Shown one piece after another: positions 1-10,934 of a stretch of DNA of 64,000 nucleotides. The notes under the pieces are model-generated. The model had not been told where the DNA came from, ran no database searches, and saw only the letters and a list, made by a program, of their open reading frames with translations. This DNA is from Aquila chrysaetos chrysaetos (lineage: Eukaryota > Chordata > Aves > Accipitriformes > Accipitridae), in contig NW_024470381.1 of the NCBI RefSeq assembly GCF_900496995.4, positions 62,001 through 126,000 on the forward strand, in the 5' to 3' direction. The translations under genes and the position numbers were made by a program. Position 1 is the stretch's first letter, and each line of letters opens with the position of its first letter.

Positions 1-158
1 AGAGAGAGCTCCCCCCAGCCCACTCCCCATTTATATACTGAGCATGATGTCACATGGTATGGAATAGCTCCTTGGCTAGTTCAGCTGCCCTGGCTGTGCC
101 GTCCCCCACCTCCCAGGTTCCTGTAAAAATTAACTCTATCCCAGCTGAACCCAAGACA
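1..158 (-). mobile_element. Partial LTR of an ERVL-like endogenous retrovirus (fossil)
   Basis: This stretch is closely similar to the terminal part of the two LTRs at 18,909-19,351 and 25,198-25,640 and ends at the same CA-type terminus. It is cut by the left edge of the window, so whether it is a solo LTR or part of a longer element cannot be seen. It looks older or from a different subfamily than the LTRs further right, because it differs from them more than they differ from each other. Confidence 0.8.
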
Positions 159-1201
159 GATGTCCCAGACAAACTCCCGTCCAGCAGCATGTCCTGAATT
201 AAAGTAATAAAGTTGAGTGCATTAATGAAGATTTGAGCTACCCGATGAAGGCAGGATCCTTGGAAGAACTGTCAACTGAAATGAATAGGGTTATATTATT
301 ACTATTATTATATAATTTTTGTTATTATGCTTCTAGGAATTACACATAAATCTTTTATAGTCAAAGGTGACATTTAATGAGTGTATCTTACTTGATACAA
401 TTCCTTTACAGGATGATGTTTGATTAACACATTTCTGGCTAATCAGAATAGTACAGCTAATCTCCATGTTAATTTGAATAAGGCTGTTGGTTTTGAACAG
501 TAGTTTCTTTGTATTTTGATTTAGAAGTTACGACCTTTTCTTGCATTGCTTCTCATAAGCACCTCTAAACGGATGTTTAGATACATTATTTGAGCAATTT
601 TCGGCTTGTGGTACCTTTACCTACTTATTGTCATGCTGTTAGGTGATTGGGCATTATTTTTTAGTAACTATTTCTGTCACTTAGCAACCCTCAGTGTCTT
701 CAAAAACTTTTGTTTATTTCGCTCCTAAGTAATTTTCTTCTTCAAAATGGTAGTATAAATTACAGATACAGCAGTGTTGATAGCATCACTGATACAAGGT
801 ACTTGTTGTGTATGTAGCCCAAAATACAAAAGAATACAGAATACAAAAGCCCAGAATACAAAAGCTGGGAGGAAGGAGTGGCTGAGGGGGACTCCTATGG
901 CTAGCAATCCGTGTAAGCCTGGAACACCCTGTTGCTGCTGTTTAGGGGGGGTCTGCCTTCAGTGCAGCAAAACTGAAGACCAACCCAGGTGAATCCTGAT
1001 GCAGTAGGTGGAAAATGCTACTTCTGGCTTGGGAGGAGGGACTGTGACCTGAACACAGCTCCCCAGGGCATGATGCACTTCCCCCCACTGCGCCCTGGTG
1101 ATCGGGGGATGTATGTTTTGATGTCTAAAAATGCACATATCACTTACCAATAAGGAAAAAAACTCAATCCAGAGTTGACCAGAGATATGGTCAGAGATAT
1201 G
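159..1201. other. AT-rich, gene-free stretch left of the duplicated MROH block
   Basis: The first 600 bases are distinctly AT-rich (for example around 290-330) and contrast with the GC-rich MROH sequence that begins at 1,202. Around 820-870 there is a short internal repeat of the words ACAAAAG and AATAC. I found no exon that could supply MROH exons 1-5 and no recognisable transposon end apart from the LTR at 1-158. It is probably inserted or unrelated sequence at the duplication breakpoint. Confidence 0.5.
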
Positions 1202-1453
1202 ACCAGAGCTCCAAGGCAGGGCAGGGGCTCGGCTTTGCTTTCCCACCCTCATCCCTTCGTGCCCTTCCCATGGGCCTGGCCACGTCCAACGCCACAGGCT
1301 GCTCTGCACACAGCAGACTGTCTGCCCCCGGGTCTCTCCCGGGCACCGCGAGGCACCGCGGGAGTCCTCCCTTGGCGCTGGGAGTTCAGACCAGTCTCCT
1401 GGGCGTGGGAGGGACAGCAGAATCACTGCCACAACTCTCTGTCCTCTTTGCAG

Positions 1454-4400
1454 ACCCTGCGAGCCATGGACACCATGCTGGAGACGATGGTGCGCAGCTG
1501 TTCTGCCACCAGAGTCAGCGAGCAGCTGCAGAGTATCTTTCAGGTCTGGCATGTGAAAGGGGGGGCTTCACAGGGGCTGTTCCTCACCCTGGGGGGAAGG
1601 GGGTGTCCACTCTTGCGTGCATGGTCCTCACCCCAGTGCCATGCAGAGAGAGCACGCTGCAGGGAGGCTGCCCACCTCCCTTGGTAACCAGGGGCTGCCC
1701 GGCAGGCTCTTCTGGAGCACAGTGCCTGCAGAGGGTGGCATCTGCCTTCCTGCCCGGCCACAAGGTTGGCCCGGGGGATTTGTCCCAAGCCTGCGAGGGA
1801 CCCTAGGGGCAGGAACCCCGCTACAGGCTTTGCTCGAGATCCCAGGCAGCCTTGACGGACTGTGAGAGTCCAGCCCGGGAGCCGAGCAGTGCTGCTTCTG
1901 CTGGAGGCCGTGTCTGCTCCCAGGGCACACCAGCAGCTTCTCTCTTCCCAGATGCTGCTGAACTTCACCAACTCTGAGAGAGCAGCTGTGCGGGAGAGGG
2001 CCGTGGGGAGGATTAAGGTTCTGAGCCTTTTGCTGGCCAAGAATTCCACACTGAAGGTGAGGAGCCAGGCACCCTCCAGCCAGGCCATCTCCCCCTCCCC
2101 GCACACCAGAGCAGCCTGCAGCTCTCCCCACGCGGGGCTGCTGCCCAGCTAGCTGCTCTGGGAGCCGCGGCCGGCATGGCCCTGCAAAGCCCTGACTCAC
2201 CAGGGATCCAGCCTTGGGCACACTCTTGGGTTCAGGGCTTTGGCACCAGCTGCCTGCCCTCAACCCTTCTGCTGTCCTGCCTCCCTCGCCCAGGCTTGGC
2301 ACCGCTTTGGACAAGACACGTTCGGCCCCATCTGCTATGGAGATGTCCAGATCCCAATCCTGGGACAGCTGCTGGGACGTCTCCTCCTTTTCCGCTCTTC
2401 CAAGGAACAAATAAGCTGTGCGGCTTCTGATGCTGTTTCTTTGCTCCACGAATTCATGCATAATCAAAAAAGTAAGGGGACTTGTGGTGGGCTTCATCCC
2501 TCTGCACACAGACATCTGCTTCTCTTCCCGACCTCCTCTGCCCCTCACAGCTGCTCCCCGTAGCATCCCAGCTCTCATTTTGCTGCAGAACCTGAGCGCT
2601 CTCCTGAAGTCCAGGACCTCTTCTCCGCTGCTCTCCTTCCTCCCTGCTTTCAGGATCTTGAAGCCCGCCATTTTGCAGTCCCCACAGCCAAAGCCACCAT
2701 TGATTACCATGTCCCAAAGCCACGTCTGCCCTGTTAGTGAAGAGCTGATCCATCTGTGCACCACCACGGCTGGCCCCTCCAGTGCCTGGAGCAAGAAGGT
2801 GTTCCTGACACCCTCCAGAAACCTCCTTGACCGCTTCTGTCCTGCCATCTTGCAAGCAGCTCTCAGGGCCGTTCGGTAAGCTTGCTGGCAAAGCTGCTGT
2901 GTATTACTGACTCTTCTGTGTCCCCGCCGCTGTTTAGGCAGGTCAATGCTAAAGGCTAAAGCACTGCGGCTCCATTGGGAAGATGAGATCTCCTCCTTGC
3001 TGCGTCTGACCACCATGAAAGACATGGTAATGAGCTTCCCCCTTGCCGGGACTCTTGTCCCTGCCGTCAGCCGGGGACTTGTGTCAGCAAAGGCATCCAG
3101 AATCGCCGGGGCTGGCATGGCCTCACTGGCCCTGGTGAGAGGGCTCCTGCTGTCCCCGAGCAGGGACCATGCGAGGGCTGCACTCCAGTGTCCCACCAGC
3201 AGCAGCTCCAGCCCTCCTGGCCACCAGCAAGCCCTGCTTCTCTGGAGGGCCAGCACACTGTGCCCAGGAGCCCAACCCTCCTCCCTCACCCTGGGGGCCC
3301 TCTCTTCTTGTCCTCCCCCACCCAGTGACTGCAGCCCCTGCTGCCAGCTTTCCTGCGGGCACTGCCGCCAGCACTGCCGGCCATCTCTCGCCAGGGCTGC
3401 TCGCACTTGCCCAGCGAAGCAGCACCGTCAGGGCACTCGGTGTGACGTGTCTTCGCTCCCTTCCTTCCTCCCCTAGGCCTTTGCAAAATACCTCAAATCT
3501 TCTGAGAGGGCAGACATCGTCCTTGTGGCCATCGAGGCGATGAGAGACTCCAGCTTCAGTGAGAAGGAGGCAGCAAGAAAAGTGCTGCACGAGGTCATGA
3601 GAGACCCTGACTTCTGGCTGGCGGATGTAAGTGGCCGGTGGCTGCGCTGCCCTGCCCTTCAGCCCTGTCAGGCCTTGTTCCTCCCTCCATCCCTCCCTCC
3701 CAAACCCAGGTGTCTCGGGCACCGGAAGCCACCTGAAGGCAGCAGAGAGGGATGGGAAGGGCAGCGGACGAAATGGCTGCACTCCAGTGCCAGCACCATC
3801 CTCACCTGTGTCCTCTCCAGGTGCCAAAGATCACGAGCTGCATCCACAAAAACCTGGGATGCATCAACACGGAGTCAGCCCGGCAGAGCGTGGAGTCACT
3901 ACTTCTCCTGATGACCGACCACTACCCCATCCAAGTGGTCACGAGCCTGCTGAAGTTCTCTCCATCAGCAGACGGGTACTGGCCCTGACAGCCCTGAGGG
4001 CTTCTTCCCCATGGGGAGAGGGGCACGGAGACTCTCTGGCTGCCAGACCCAAGGAATACTGCAGGATACCCCGAGGAGCAGGGCCCTCCATCCCACCACG
4101 CCTTCCAGCCCTGGTGGGTCAGCCAGGCCCGCAGCAGCCAAAGCTGGCCAAGCCAGCCCAGAGCCCTGCCACCACGCTCCTCCCAGCCCCACAGGGAACA
4201 CTGCCTCAGCCCTCTGCTGCTGGCCCAGGGCATCCCAGCTGACGGGTAGGGTCTGCCTTATGCAGGGCTGACCCAGGCCATGCTGCTGTGGCCGAGGCAG
4301 CCCTGCTGACAGAGCGCTCTGGCTTGCAGCACCAGCATGGCCATGTGGGAGGTGATGTTGTCCGCGCCCCGGACTTTGGAGGTGGTCTTCAAGGAGCAAC

Positions 4401-7400
4401 TCAGCAAACTCCAGGACGTGAAATCACACAGCCCGGTCACCTCGGCCACGGAGGACGCCTGCACCCCTCACTTGGCTGTGAGTTACCGGAAAGGGTCTTG
4501 ACCACCTTCAACGAGCCCTGCAGCCTCTGCCAGTATCTCACAGCTGTGTTGTTTCAGCTGATGGCCTCCAGTGAGATCCAGTCAGAGCGTTCTGGTGACG
4601 AGTCCCACATTGAGAGCTACCAGAGGCATCCAAGCCTGCGGACGGTCTCCCTGTTGCTCGAAAGCCTCATCACGCTGTCGGAGAGACCTGACTTGGTGAG
4701 CAGGGCGTCATAAAGGGGAGCCATGTTGGCAGCCGGGCGCTGGGGCAGCGGGTAAGGCCGTCGCTTGGCCTTGGCTGGGAGTAGGGCGGTGGGGCGACTG
4801 CTCCAAACGCCCTCCCTGCCATGGTGGGGCCTGGTGGCTGCCTGGGGAGCTTTCCAGGCACAGAGGATTACCAAGCCATCTGTCCCTTCAGGCCTGTGGC
4901 AAAAGGGGGTGGCTGAGCAGGGGACAGGGAGCCTTTGCTTTCCTGCCCTCCCCGACCTAGCCCTGCTCTCCCGCGTCCCCAGCAGTGTGCCCACGGCCAC
5001 CACCTACCAGGAGGCTGCCACAGAGACTCCTGTGCCGCCACCTGCCAGGAAGCCAGACAGGAGGCTGGAGCTCCGCGACCAGAGCATTTTTGCCAGGGTG
5101 GTCGCGGACTGTTTCACAAAGAAGAAACCCTGTCTTTCATACAGGCAAGAAAAATACAGGTCCTCCGGCGACACATGGAGGAGGTGTTCCACAATGGCAA
5201 CACAGATATCAAGATGAAAGTCCTGATGGTCTTCAGAAACGTGATGGGTCACCTGAAGAGGACGGAGGCCAGCGCCATGGCTCTGCAGCTGGCGGAGGAG
5301 CTCCTACCCCTCTTTGATGACGTAAGGCTGATGTGGGAGCCTTAGCCCTGCAGATGGGCACCCTGCAATGACAGCTGCCCTTCAGCCCAGCCCTGCGAGC
5401 AGCACTCACGGCAGGGACTTCTCTCCTTTCTCCCTCGGGCTCTTGTGGGATGGCTTCTGGGTTCTGCAGCCCAGCACGGCTTCCCCCGACAGGCTGATGA
5501 CCCCGGGGCGACCTGAGTCCCCTGTGCTGGGGCCCAGCCTGGCCCCTGTGCAAAGACCCTGTGGGCCAAGAGCTGCTCTCAGAGCCCCGAGGGCTCCCCA
5601 GCTGCGCTGCCAGGCAGGACCACAGATTGCCACAGCTCCTGCGTGCAGAGCCCTCCCCCAGAGCATGTCCCCACACATCTGCCCTCGGGCTAATGCTCAC
5701 AGTAAGCGGGCAGTGGCTCTTCCTCAAGTCCCCCTCCCCTTCTCCCTACCAGGAGTCCAGCCAGATGAGAGAGCTCTCCATCAGCCTCTTCCGAGATGTG
5801 ATGGAGACTGTGGTGGGGAAGGACAAGAGGAGGATGAAGAAGAAAGTGCGAAGGGGCCTTCTCCCGCTCTTCTTTCACATGTGTGATGAGACCGACAGCG
5901 TGGCCAAGGTAGAGATTCCAAAGCTGGCCAGCGACCCAGGGAAAGGCGTGCTGACCCCCCCCCGGGCATCAGGGCCAAGAGCTGCTGGCACGCGGACTCT
6001 GGGAGCGTGTGTCATCTCGGGGTCCGACTGACTGAGTCACTGAGGGCAGGGCAGGGCTCCCCTCCGTCCCTGCACCGCTTCCACCACTGCCCTCCTCATC
6101 CCCCAGTGCCTCTTGCTGCAGAGGCAGAAGGGGAGGTGGGATCCACTCCCAGCCACGCTCCCTCCATTCAGCCCTCCTCCTAAGGCTGTCCCTTAGGAAG
6201 GGTCCCTGCAGAACCAGCGTGAGCAGGGGCAGAGAAGCTGGCATGGACTTTTCCAGGACCTGCCCCACCTGCTCCGGCAGGGCTCACCAGCAGCCCGTGG
6301 CCCGAGGCATGAATACGCGCGTCCCTACAGGCTTCCCTGCTGTCCCTGCAGGTGTCAGAGGCCAAGGTTTTCAGCCTCGATCCCTGTCCCCCAGGGCTGT
6401 GCCCAGGACACCCCCAGATGTTTGGGCCAGGGCATGTCCCAGCTTCCCAAGGGCAGGATCACCCCAGGAGCAAAGCCAAGAGGAGGGGGACACCAGCTCT
6501 CCTTCCCCAGACCATGGTGCCATCTCCCAGCTTCTGCTGCTCTCCAGGTCTCTGGGGAAGCCCTCATCACCACCGCAGAGCTCCTCAAGTGGAAAGAGCT
6601 CAAACACCTGGTGCAGACACAGCAGACATGGAGGACTGGAGAGTGCTTGGTGAGGACAAGCCCCTGGGCCTGGGGACCCTGGCCCATCTGGGCCTTGCAG
6701 TGGGATGGAGGGGTCTCAGCACCCATTGGACCCCTCTGCCTGTGGCTCTTTCTCAAACTCACTCCCACAGAGCTCCTGGCTAGGAGATGGGAATGGCCTG
6801 GGGGGGACGGGGAACAAGGGCTGCCGGGAGGAGGGACTGCTCGGCCAACTGGGGAGAGGCTCTGTGACATGCCCGTACCCTTGTGCCCTCTCGCTCTCTC
6901 TCTCCAGCTGGTGCAGGACAGGAGCAGGGCGGAAGAATACTTGAGCCAGAGCCTGCCGTACCTGGGGGACGCTCAGGCCACCTTGCGAGAGATGGCCGTG
7001 AGGTTCATCGGTGAGCCACAGCCCCCGGGGTCCCTCTTTTGGCAGAGCCCCAGCTGCCCCGCGCGGGGCCTTGGCCTCCCTCTCCCACCCCTGCCCACGC
7101 AGGTGGGCTTGGTGGCTGCCTTGTGCAGTCCCACCCCCCTCAGCTACCGGTCTTCCCTGGGCTCAGCCCCGGCGAGGGGGAGGAGGGCGTGCAGCCCAGG
7201 CGGCAGGGCTGGGGCTGTGCTGCTGGGAGCATGCTGGGGAGCGGGAGGTCTGACGACGCTCTGTGCCTAGGGCTTGCTGCGCGGCCCCTGAGGGACCAAA
7301 GCAGGGAGAAGCTGGCTGAGATCTGCAGGGGTGAGTAGGGAGCATGGTCTGGATGGGGACGCCTGGGGGTCTCTGCAGACACGGGGGGTCATCTCGGCTC

Positions 7401-7555
7401 CGTTTCTTTCGGTTGCAGCTCTTCAGCCCATGCAAGAAGACAGCGAACCCGCCATCTCTTCCCTGGCACTTCAGACCACCTTCATCCTGAACTCTCCAAG
7501 GGTGCAGCGCACATGGGGACGCAGCCTGCGAGCACTGTGCTGCGGGTGCTGCTGA
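1454..7555 (+). CDS. MROH-like (maestro HEAT-like repeat) protein, left copy, exons 6-19 only
   Basis: MROH proteins are built of HEAT-like helical repeats; their molecular role is poorly known. Exons seen: 1454-1543, 1952-2056, 2294-2471, 2938-3026, 3477-3626, 3821-3975, 4330-4477, 4558-4695, 5145-5321, 5753-5908, 6548-6649, 6908-7010, 7271-7330 and 7419-7555. All have GT-AG borders, and phases join without a stop into 595 codons of the C-terminal part. Family marks include AFAKYLKSSERADIVL in exon 10, KMKVLMVFRNVMGHLKR in exon 14 and LLKWKELKHLVQTQQTW in exon 16. The splice between 2471 and 2938 makes an AGC codon, which confirms the skip over an open but unrelated stretch. Exons 1-5, present in the right copy, are absent from 1-1453. 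They may lie left of the window, or this may be a 5'-truncated duplicate. The avian MROH member cannot be fixed from sequence alone. Confidence 0.85.
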
Positions 7556-7599
7556 GCCAGGCAGAGGTGCAGCTTTCCTCGGGAAAGCGGCTGTATTTT

Positions 7600-7605
7600 A
7601 ATAAA
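7600..7605 (+). terminator. Poly(A) signal AATAAA of the left MROH copy
   Basis: A canonical AATAAA lies 45 bases after the TGA at 7553-7555, giving a very short 3' UTR. The same signal in the right copy is at 25,663-25,668, more than 6.7 kb from its stop because of a retroviral insertion. Confidence 0.8.
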
Positions 7606-7625
7606 GCTGGAACAACAAGCCCAAA

Positions 7626-9043
7626 CCCACGGTGTCCTTCAGCTGTGTCGCGTGCCGAGCAGACAGCGTCATCCCTGGCCTGTCCCGCTGCCTGCAGGAC
7701 AGCTCGCCCCTCGGCGCACCCTGGCCCCAGGCTTGTTTTACAAGTTTACCCCTCGGCGAGTCTTTCCCCAGAAGAAGCCACGTTTGTTCACCCCCTGGGG
7801 AAGTCTTTTCCTTAGGGAGGCAGAGGGCAAAGGGGAAATGGCAGCCCCCAAAGGAATCGGGATTGCCCGGAGAGCTGCCTGACGCCCACGCTTGCCAGCA
7901 GCCCTGCAGAAGTTCTCCTTTGCTTCAGTCCCAGCGTCCTTCCCCACGCACAGCACCCTGGGGTGCGCGGATGCTGCTTTGAACGACAGCCCCGGGAAGG
8001 CCTCGGGTCGCAGCCCCATCTCATGGCCCTGCAGCAACCCTCCTCACGCTCCCACTCCCACAGCTCAGCCGAGACCCAAGAGGAGAAGCAGAGGTGTTCC
8101 GCAGGGGCCTGCAGTCCCCTCCGTCACGCAGCGAGGGGAGGGCGCAGGAAGGGTGCGCCCAGCTCCAGCCATCCTGCGGCTCTCCAGGCATCCCAGCGAG
8201 GCCCCAGCATCTGCTGTTGCTGCTTCGCCACTTCCCTGCCCCATGAGGGACTCAGGAGGGTTTCCAAGCAGAGTCCAGACGTGATAAGGGGGCAACTGCG
8301 GGGGGGGCTAGAGGACAAACAGAGTGCCTCCGTCACCATGAATGCCTCACAAGTGGTCCTCTGGAGACCAGGGGGCTCCTAAGAAGGCTGGACGAGCAGC
8401 AGAAGGCTCTGGGGCATCACAAAGACCTATGGAAGAGTGCCGAGGGGACTGAAGTGGTGTATTGTAGAGCCTAGGGGACCAGGCCCCCACTCCAGTGGGG
8501 CTTCTTAGGGTGCTAGAGGTCCCGCAGAGGGGCCGGGGGGGGGCAATGAAGGCCTCAGGAGGGATCCTGAGAGGCCTAGAGCGATCCTAAGACAGCTAGA
8601 GGGCAAACGGAGGAGTCCCGCGGTTGGAGTGTGCCCGAGAGCCCTCCACTGGCCCCAGTGAAGGCCAACGGCGGGCTTTTGTGTGCAATGAGGGCCAAGG
8701 GCCGCTTCCTGAGGCTCCAAGGGAGGGTGCAAGGAGGCTAAGAGAGGGCTGCTGCGGGGACCAGCGGGCAAACTGAGGCTTCTAGAGCACATCAGAAGGC
8801 GCACTGGGGTGCTGAGAGGTTCCGAGGGGGCAACTGTGTCAGGCTGAGGCAAGGCCAGGACAAGAGAGGGGTTCAGAGGGGACTCGTGGCTATGAGGAGG
8901 CCTCTAGGCCTGAGGGGAGCGGAAGGGAAAATGAACAAGTCTTGAGGGGATCCGATGGCAAAAAGAGAGCCACCCCATCTTGAATTTCCAAGGCAGCTAC
9001 TCCTCATCCACCTCTTTCCCGTCCTGGCCCCAGATCTCCCCAT
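7626..9043. other. GC-rich 3' flank of left MROH copy with low-complexity repeats
   Basis: No gene is supported here. From about 8,280 to 8,990 the sequence is purine-rich and loosely repetitive, with recurring words such as GAGGGGACT and AGAGGGCAA. A related piece occurs again near 10,085-10,170. The whole flank is duplicated at 25,641-27,106. Confidence 0.6.
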
Positions 9044-9189
9044 CTGCTCTCAACCAGGCATCCCGGACACACACAGCCAGCCAGCTCGGGCAGAGCAGAG
9101 CTCTGAAGGTGCCTGAGCGTGGTCACACCGCGCAGCGGCTCCATGGCACCTCTCGGGCTGTAAGAGGTGGGGCAGAGAGGGGCTGTTCC

Positions 9190-9759
9190 TGAGACAAGGG
9201 GAGTCAAACGAACCTCAGTAGACATAATAAAGGGGGATGAAAGATGATGTTTAGCGCTTACATTGTTGAAATTAGCTGACATAGAGACAGTCCTTGATAA
9301 GAAGAGCTGGTCCTAAGAACCAGCCAATGAGGTAGAGACAGTTCCTGATAAGAAGCAGGTGCTGGCCCCAAGAGCCAGCTAAGACTGGTTTTGCGGCTTG
9401 GGTGAATACCAAGAAATCACTGAGCCTGCGCAAGAAAAGAGGTTACTAGCGGTGACGAAGAGGAGTCATCTATCTTCATCTCTGCGACCACCAGACGACC
9501 ACCATAAAGAGGCACTGCGCAAGCGCAGTTGAGAGGAGACTATGGAAATGACCTCTCGGAGCTAATTTTAATATGAAGCGGGGATAGGTCATGCATATCT
9601 ATAGGCGTATTGTGAATATGTAACACTTGACTGTATAAACTTGAAGCGAACTGCCGAGTTGGGTGCGCACGACTTTGGTGGGAGTACCCCCCATGCTGCC
9701 CAGTGCTGAACGAACATACCTACTTTACAATCTCACTGATTGTGGAGTCTGTTTCCGCA
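9190..9759. mobile_element. Probable solo LTR (fossil, family uncertain)
   Basis: This segment is present between the two duplicated blocks only. It has an LTR-like make-up: moderate GC, a TATA-like stretch near 9,632 and a terminal CA at 9,758-9,759. No internal retroviral genes are next to it. I could not find a convincing target-site duplication, so the ends are approximate and the call is tentative. Confidence 0.4.
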
Positions 9760-9821
9760 CGTCATTCCAGGGTCCCTGGGGGTTCCTTGGACTGCCTCCG
9801 TGGAAGAGACAACAGCACTGG

Positions 9822-9963
9822 GACTACAGCTCCTGGCACGTCCTGTGGACCAACACAGCCGCACAACAGGCCTGTACCAGAAGATGACAGCTCCCGGCAG
9901 GCCCCGCAAGCTAACACAGCTGCCCAGAAGTGCCATGCTGGGAGACTACAGCTCCCAGCATGG
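9822..9963 (+). promoter_or_regulatory. Triplicated ZNF143/SBS-like promoter motif with a perfect inverted repeat
   Basis: Three related motifs begin at 9,822, 9,883 and 9,944, spaced 61 bases apart. Each has the form ACTACAGCTCC or close to it. The third is the best and lies within a 12-base perfect inverted repeat, CCATGCTGGGAG with 7 bases between its arms, at 9,933-9,963. The motif ACTACA-N-CTCCCAGCATGC is the known ZNF143 (Staf) binding site of many vertebrate promoters. It lies about 1 kb before the first coding exon of the complete MROH gene, so it may mark that gene's promoter. Promoter use is inferred. Confidence 0.55.
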
Positions 9964-10934
9964 CGAGGACAGAATTGTATGGCCCTGGGTGCCATCCTCC
10001 CCCCTTCACCCCCACAGAGGCTGAAGCGCAGCCCTGCCACACCGGCCCAGGGCTCCTCCACCCCGGCGGTACCACACAGCCATCCCCCAGGGGCAGCTCA
10101 AGGTCCCGCAGAAGGGTCTGGGGTGCAATGAAGGCCACAGGAGGGGTCCTGAGTGGACCAGCGCTGGAAGAGATTTCCGGAGGGCAGGAAAGGCTGTAAT
10201 TGTGAGAGGGTGTTCTCCATCACGGTCACGGACCAGACCGAGAAGGAAACCAGTGAGGCGGGAATCTCCGTTTCTGGGAGCTTCCAATTCCTTACAAGGG
10301 CAAACTCAGTGGAGGAGGAAGTTTAATTTTCTTTTTCCTCTTTTCTGCATGAGCTCTTCCTGTTTGGTGGGAGGAAGAGAAGAGTTGAGACGACAAAAAC
10401 TATGATTTCTGTTAAGCTTGAGTGAATCTTACAAACTTTATGGCATCGAGGGGAAGTGGCAGCGCTCTGCACTGCACCGAAAGGAAAGGGCTGTCCTGGG
10501 GGCACGCCGGAGTGTCTGAACATGGGGCTCTGGGACACACCGGAGAGCAACAGGGAGGCCCCAAGGGGACGTGAGGGCAAAGGGGGTCTGGAGGCACCCC
10601 GAGGCCCCCCAGGTGCCCAGGGCTGAGCCGGCCCCGTGCCCCCCCCCAGGGGACGCCCTGCCCCTCCCTGCCCAGGCAGCGGGTCACAGTGGCACCCTTT
10701 GCGACCTCCCTTTGTGACAGCGCACTGCACCACATGTGATCAGCACAGCTGCAGCCCCCAGCCTGCAGTGTCCAGCAGGACTGTGACGGGACAGGGCAGG
10801 AGCACGGAGCCGGCGAGGAGACCCCGAGCACAGCCCACGTCTTTCCCCGCCGTCCCCGGCAGCCCCGGTGAAGCCGAGGCGTTTCGCCGAAGCTTCCCCC
10901 TTGCCCAGCCCTACCCCTTCCCTCCATCCCGCAG
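9964..10934. other. 5' flank of the complete MROH gene
   Basis: GC-rich sequence without a supported coding exon. A piece near 10,085-10,170 resembles 8,517-8,600. A CAG directly before the base preceding the ATG at 10,936 suggests a 5' UTR intron whose first exon would lie in this stretch. Confidence 0.45.

Larger units (their letters stand above)
1202..9043 (+). repeat. Segmental duplication, left copy (MROH exons 6-19 plus 3' flank)
   Basis: This block matches 12,511-27,106 almost base for base once the retrovirus copy at 18,909-25,640 is left out. The coordinate offset is 11,324 and drifts to 11,326 through single-base intronic indels. By eye I saw about two dozen single-base differences over the gene part. 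The left breakpoint falls in MROH intron 5 and the right one about 1.4 kb beyond the poly(A) signal. Confidence 0.95.

Noticed and set aside
2587-2879. Open + strand stretch after MROH exon 8 that could look like an exon
   Set aside because: The splice 2,471 to 2,938 joins in phase and gives the expected family sequence, so this stretch is intron.
1628-3406. 592-codon open frame on the - strand across the left MROH copy
   Set aside because: It runs antisense through MROH exons and introns alike, and the matching stretch in the right copy is split by a one-base intronic difference. It is a GC-rich shadow frame.
4982-5144. Possible extra MROH exon before the exon at 5,145
   Set aside because: Family comparison runs directly from LSERPDL to ARKIQVL, and the stretch has no family similarity.
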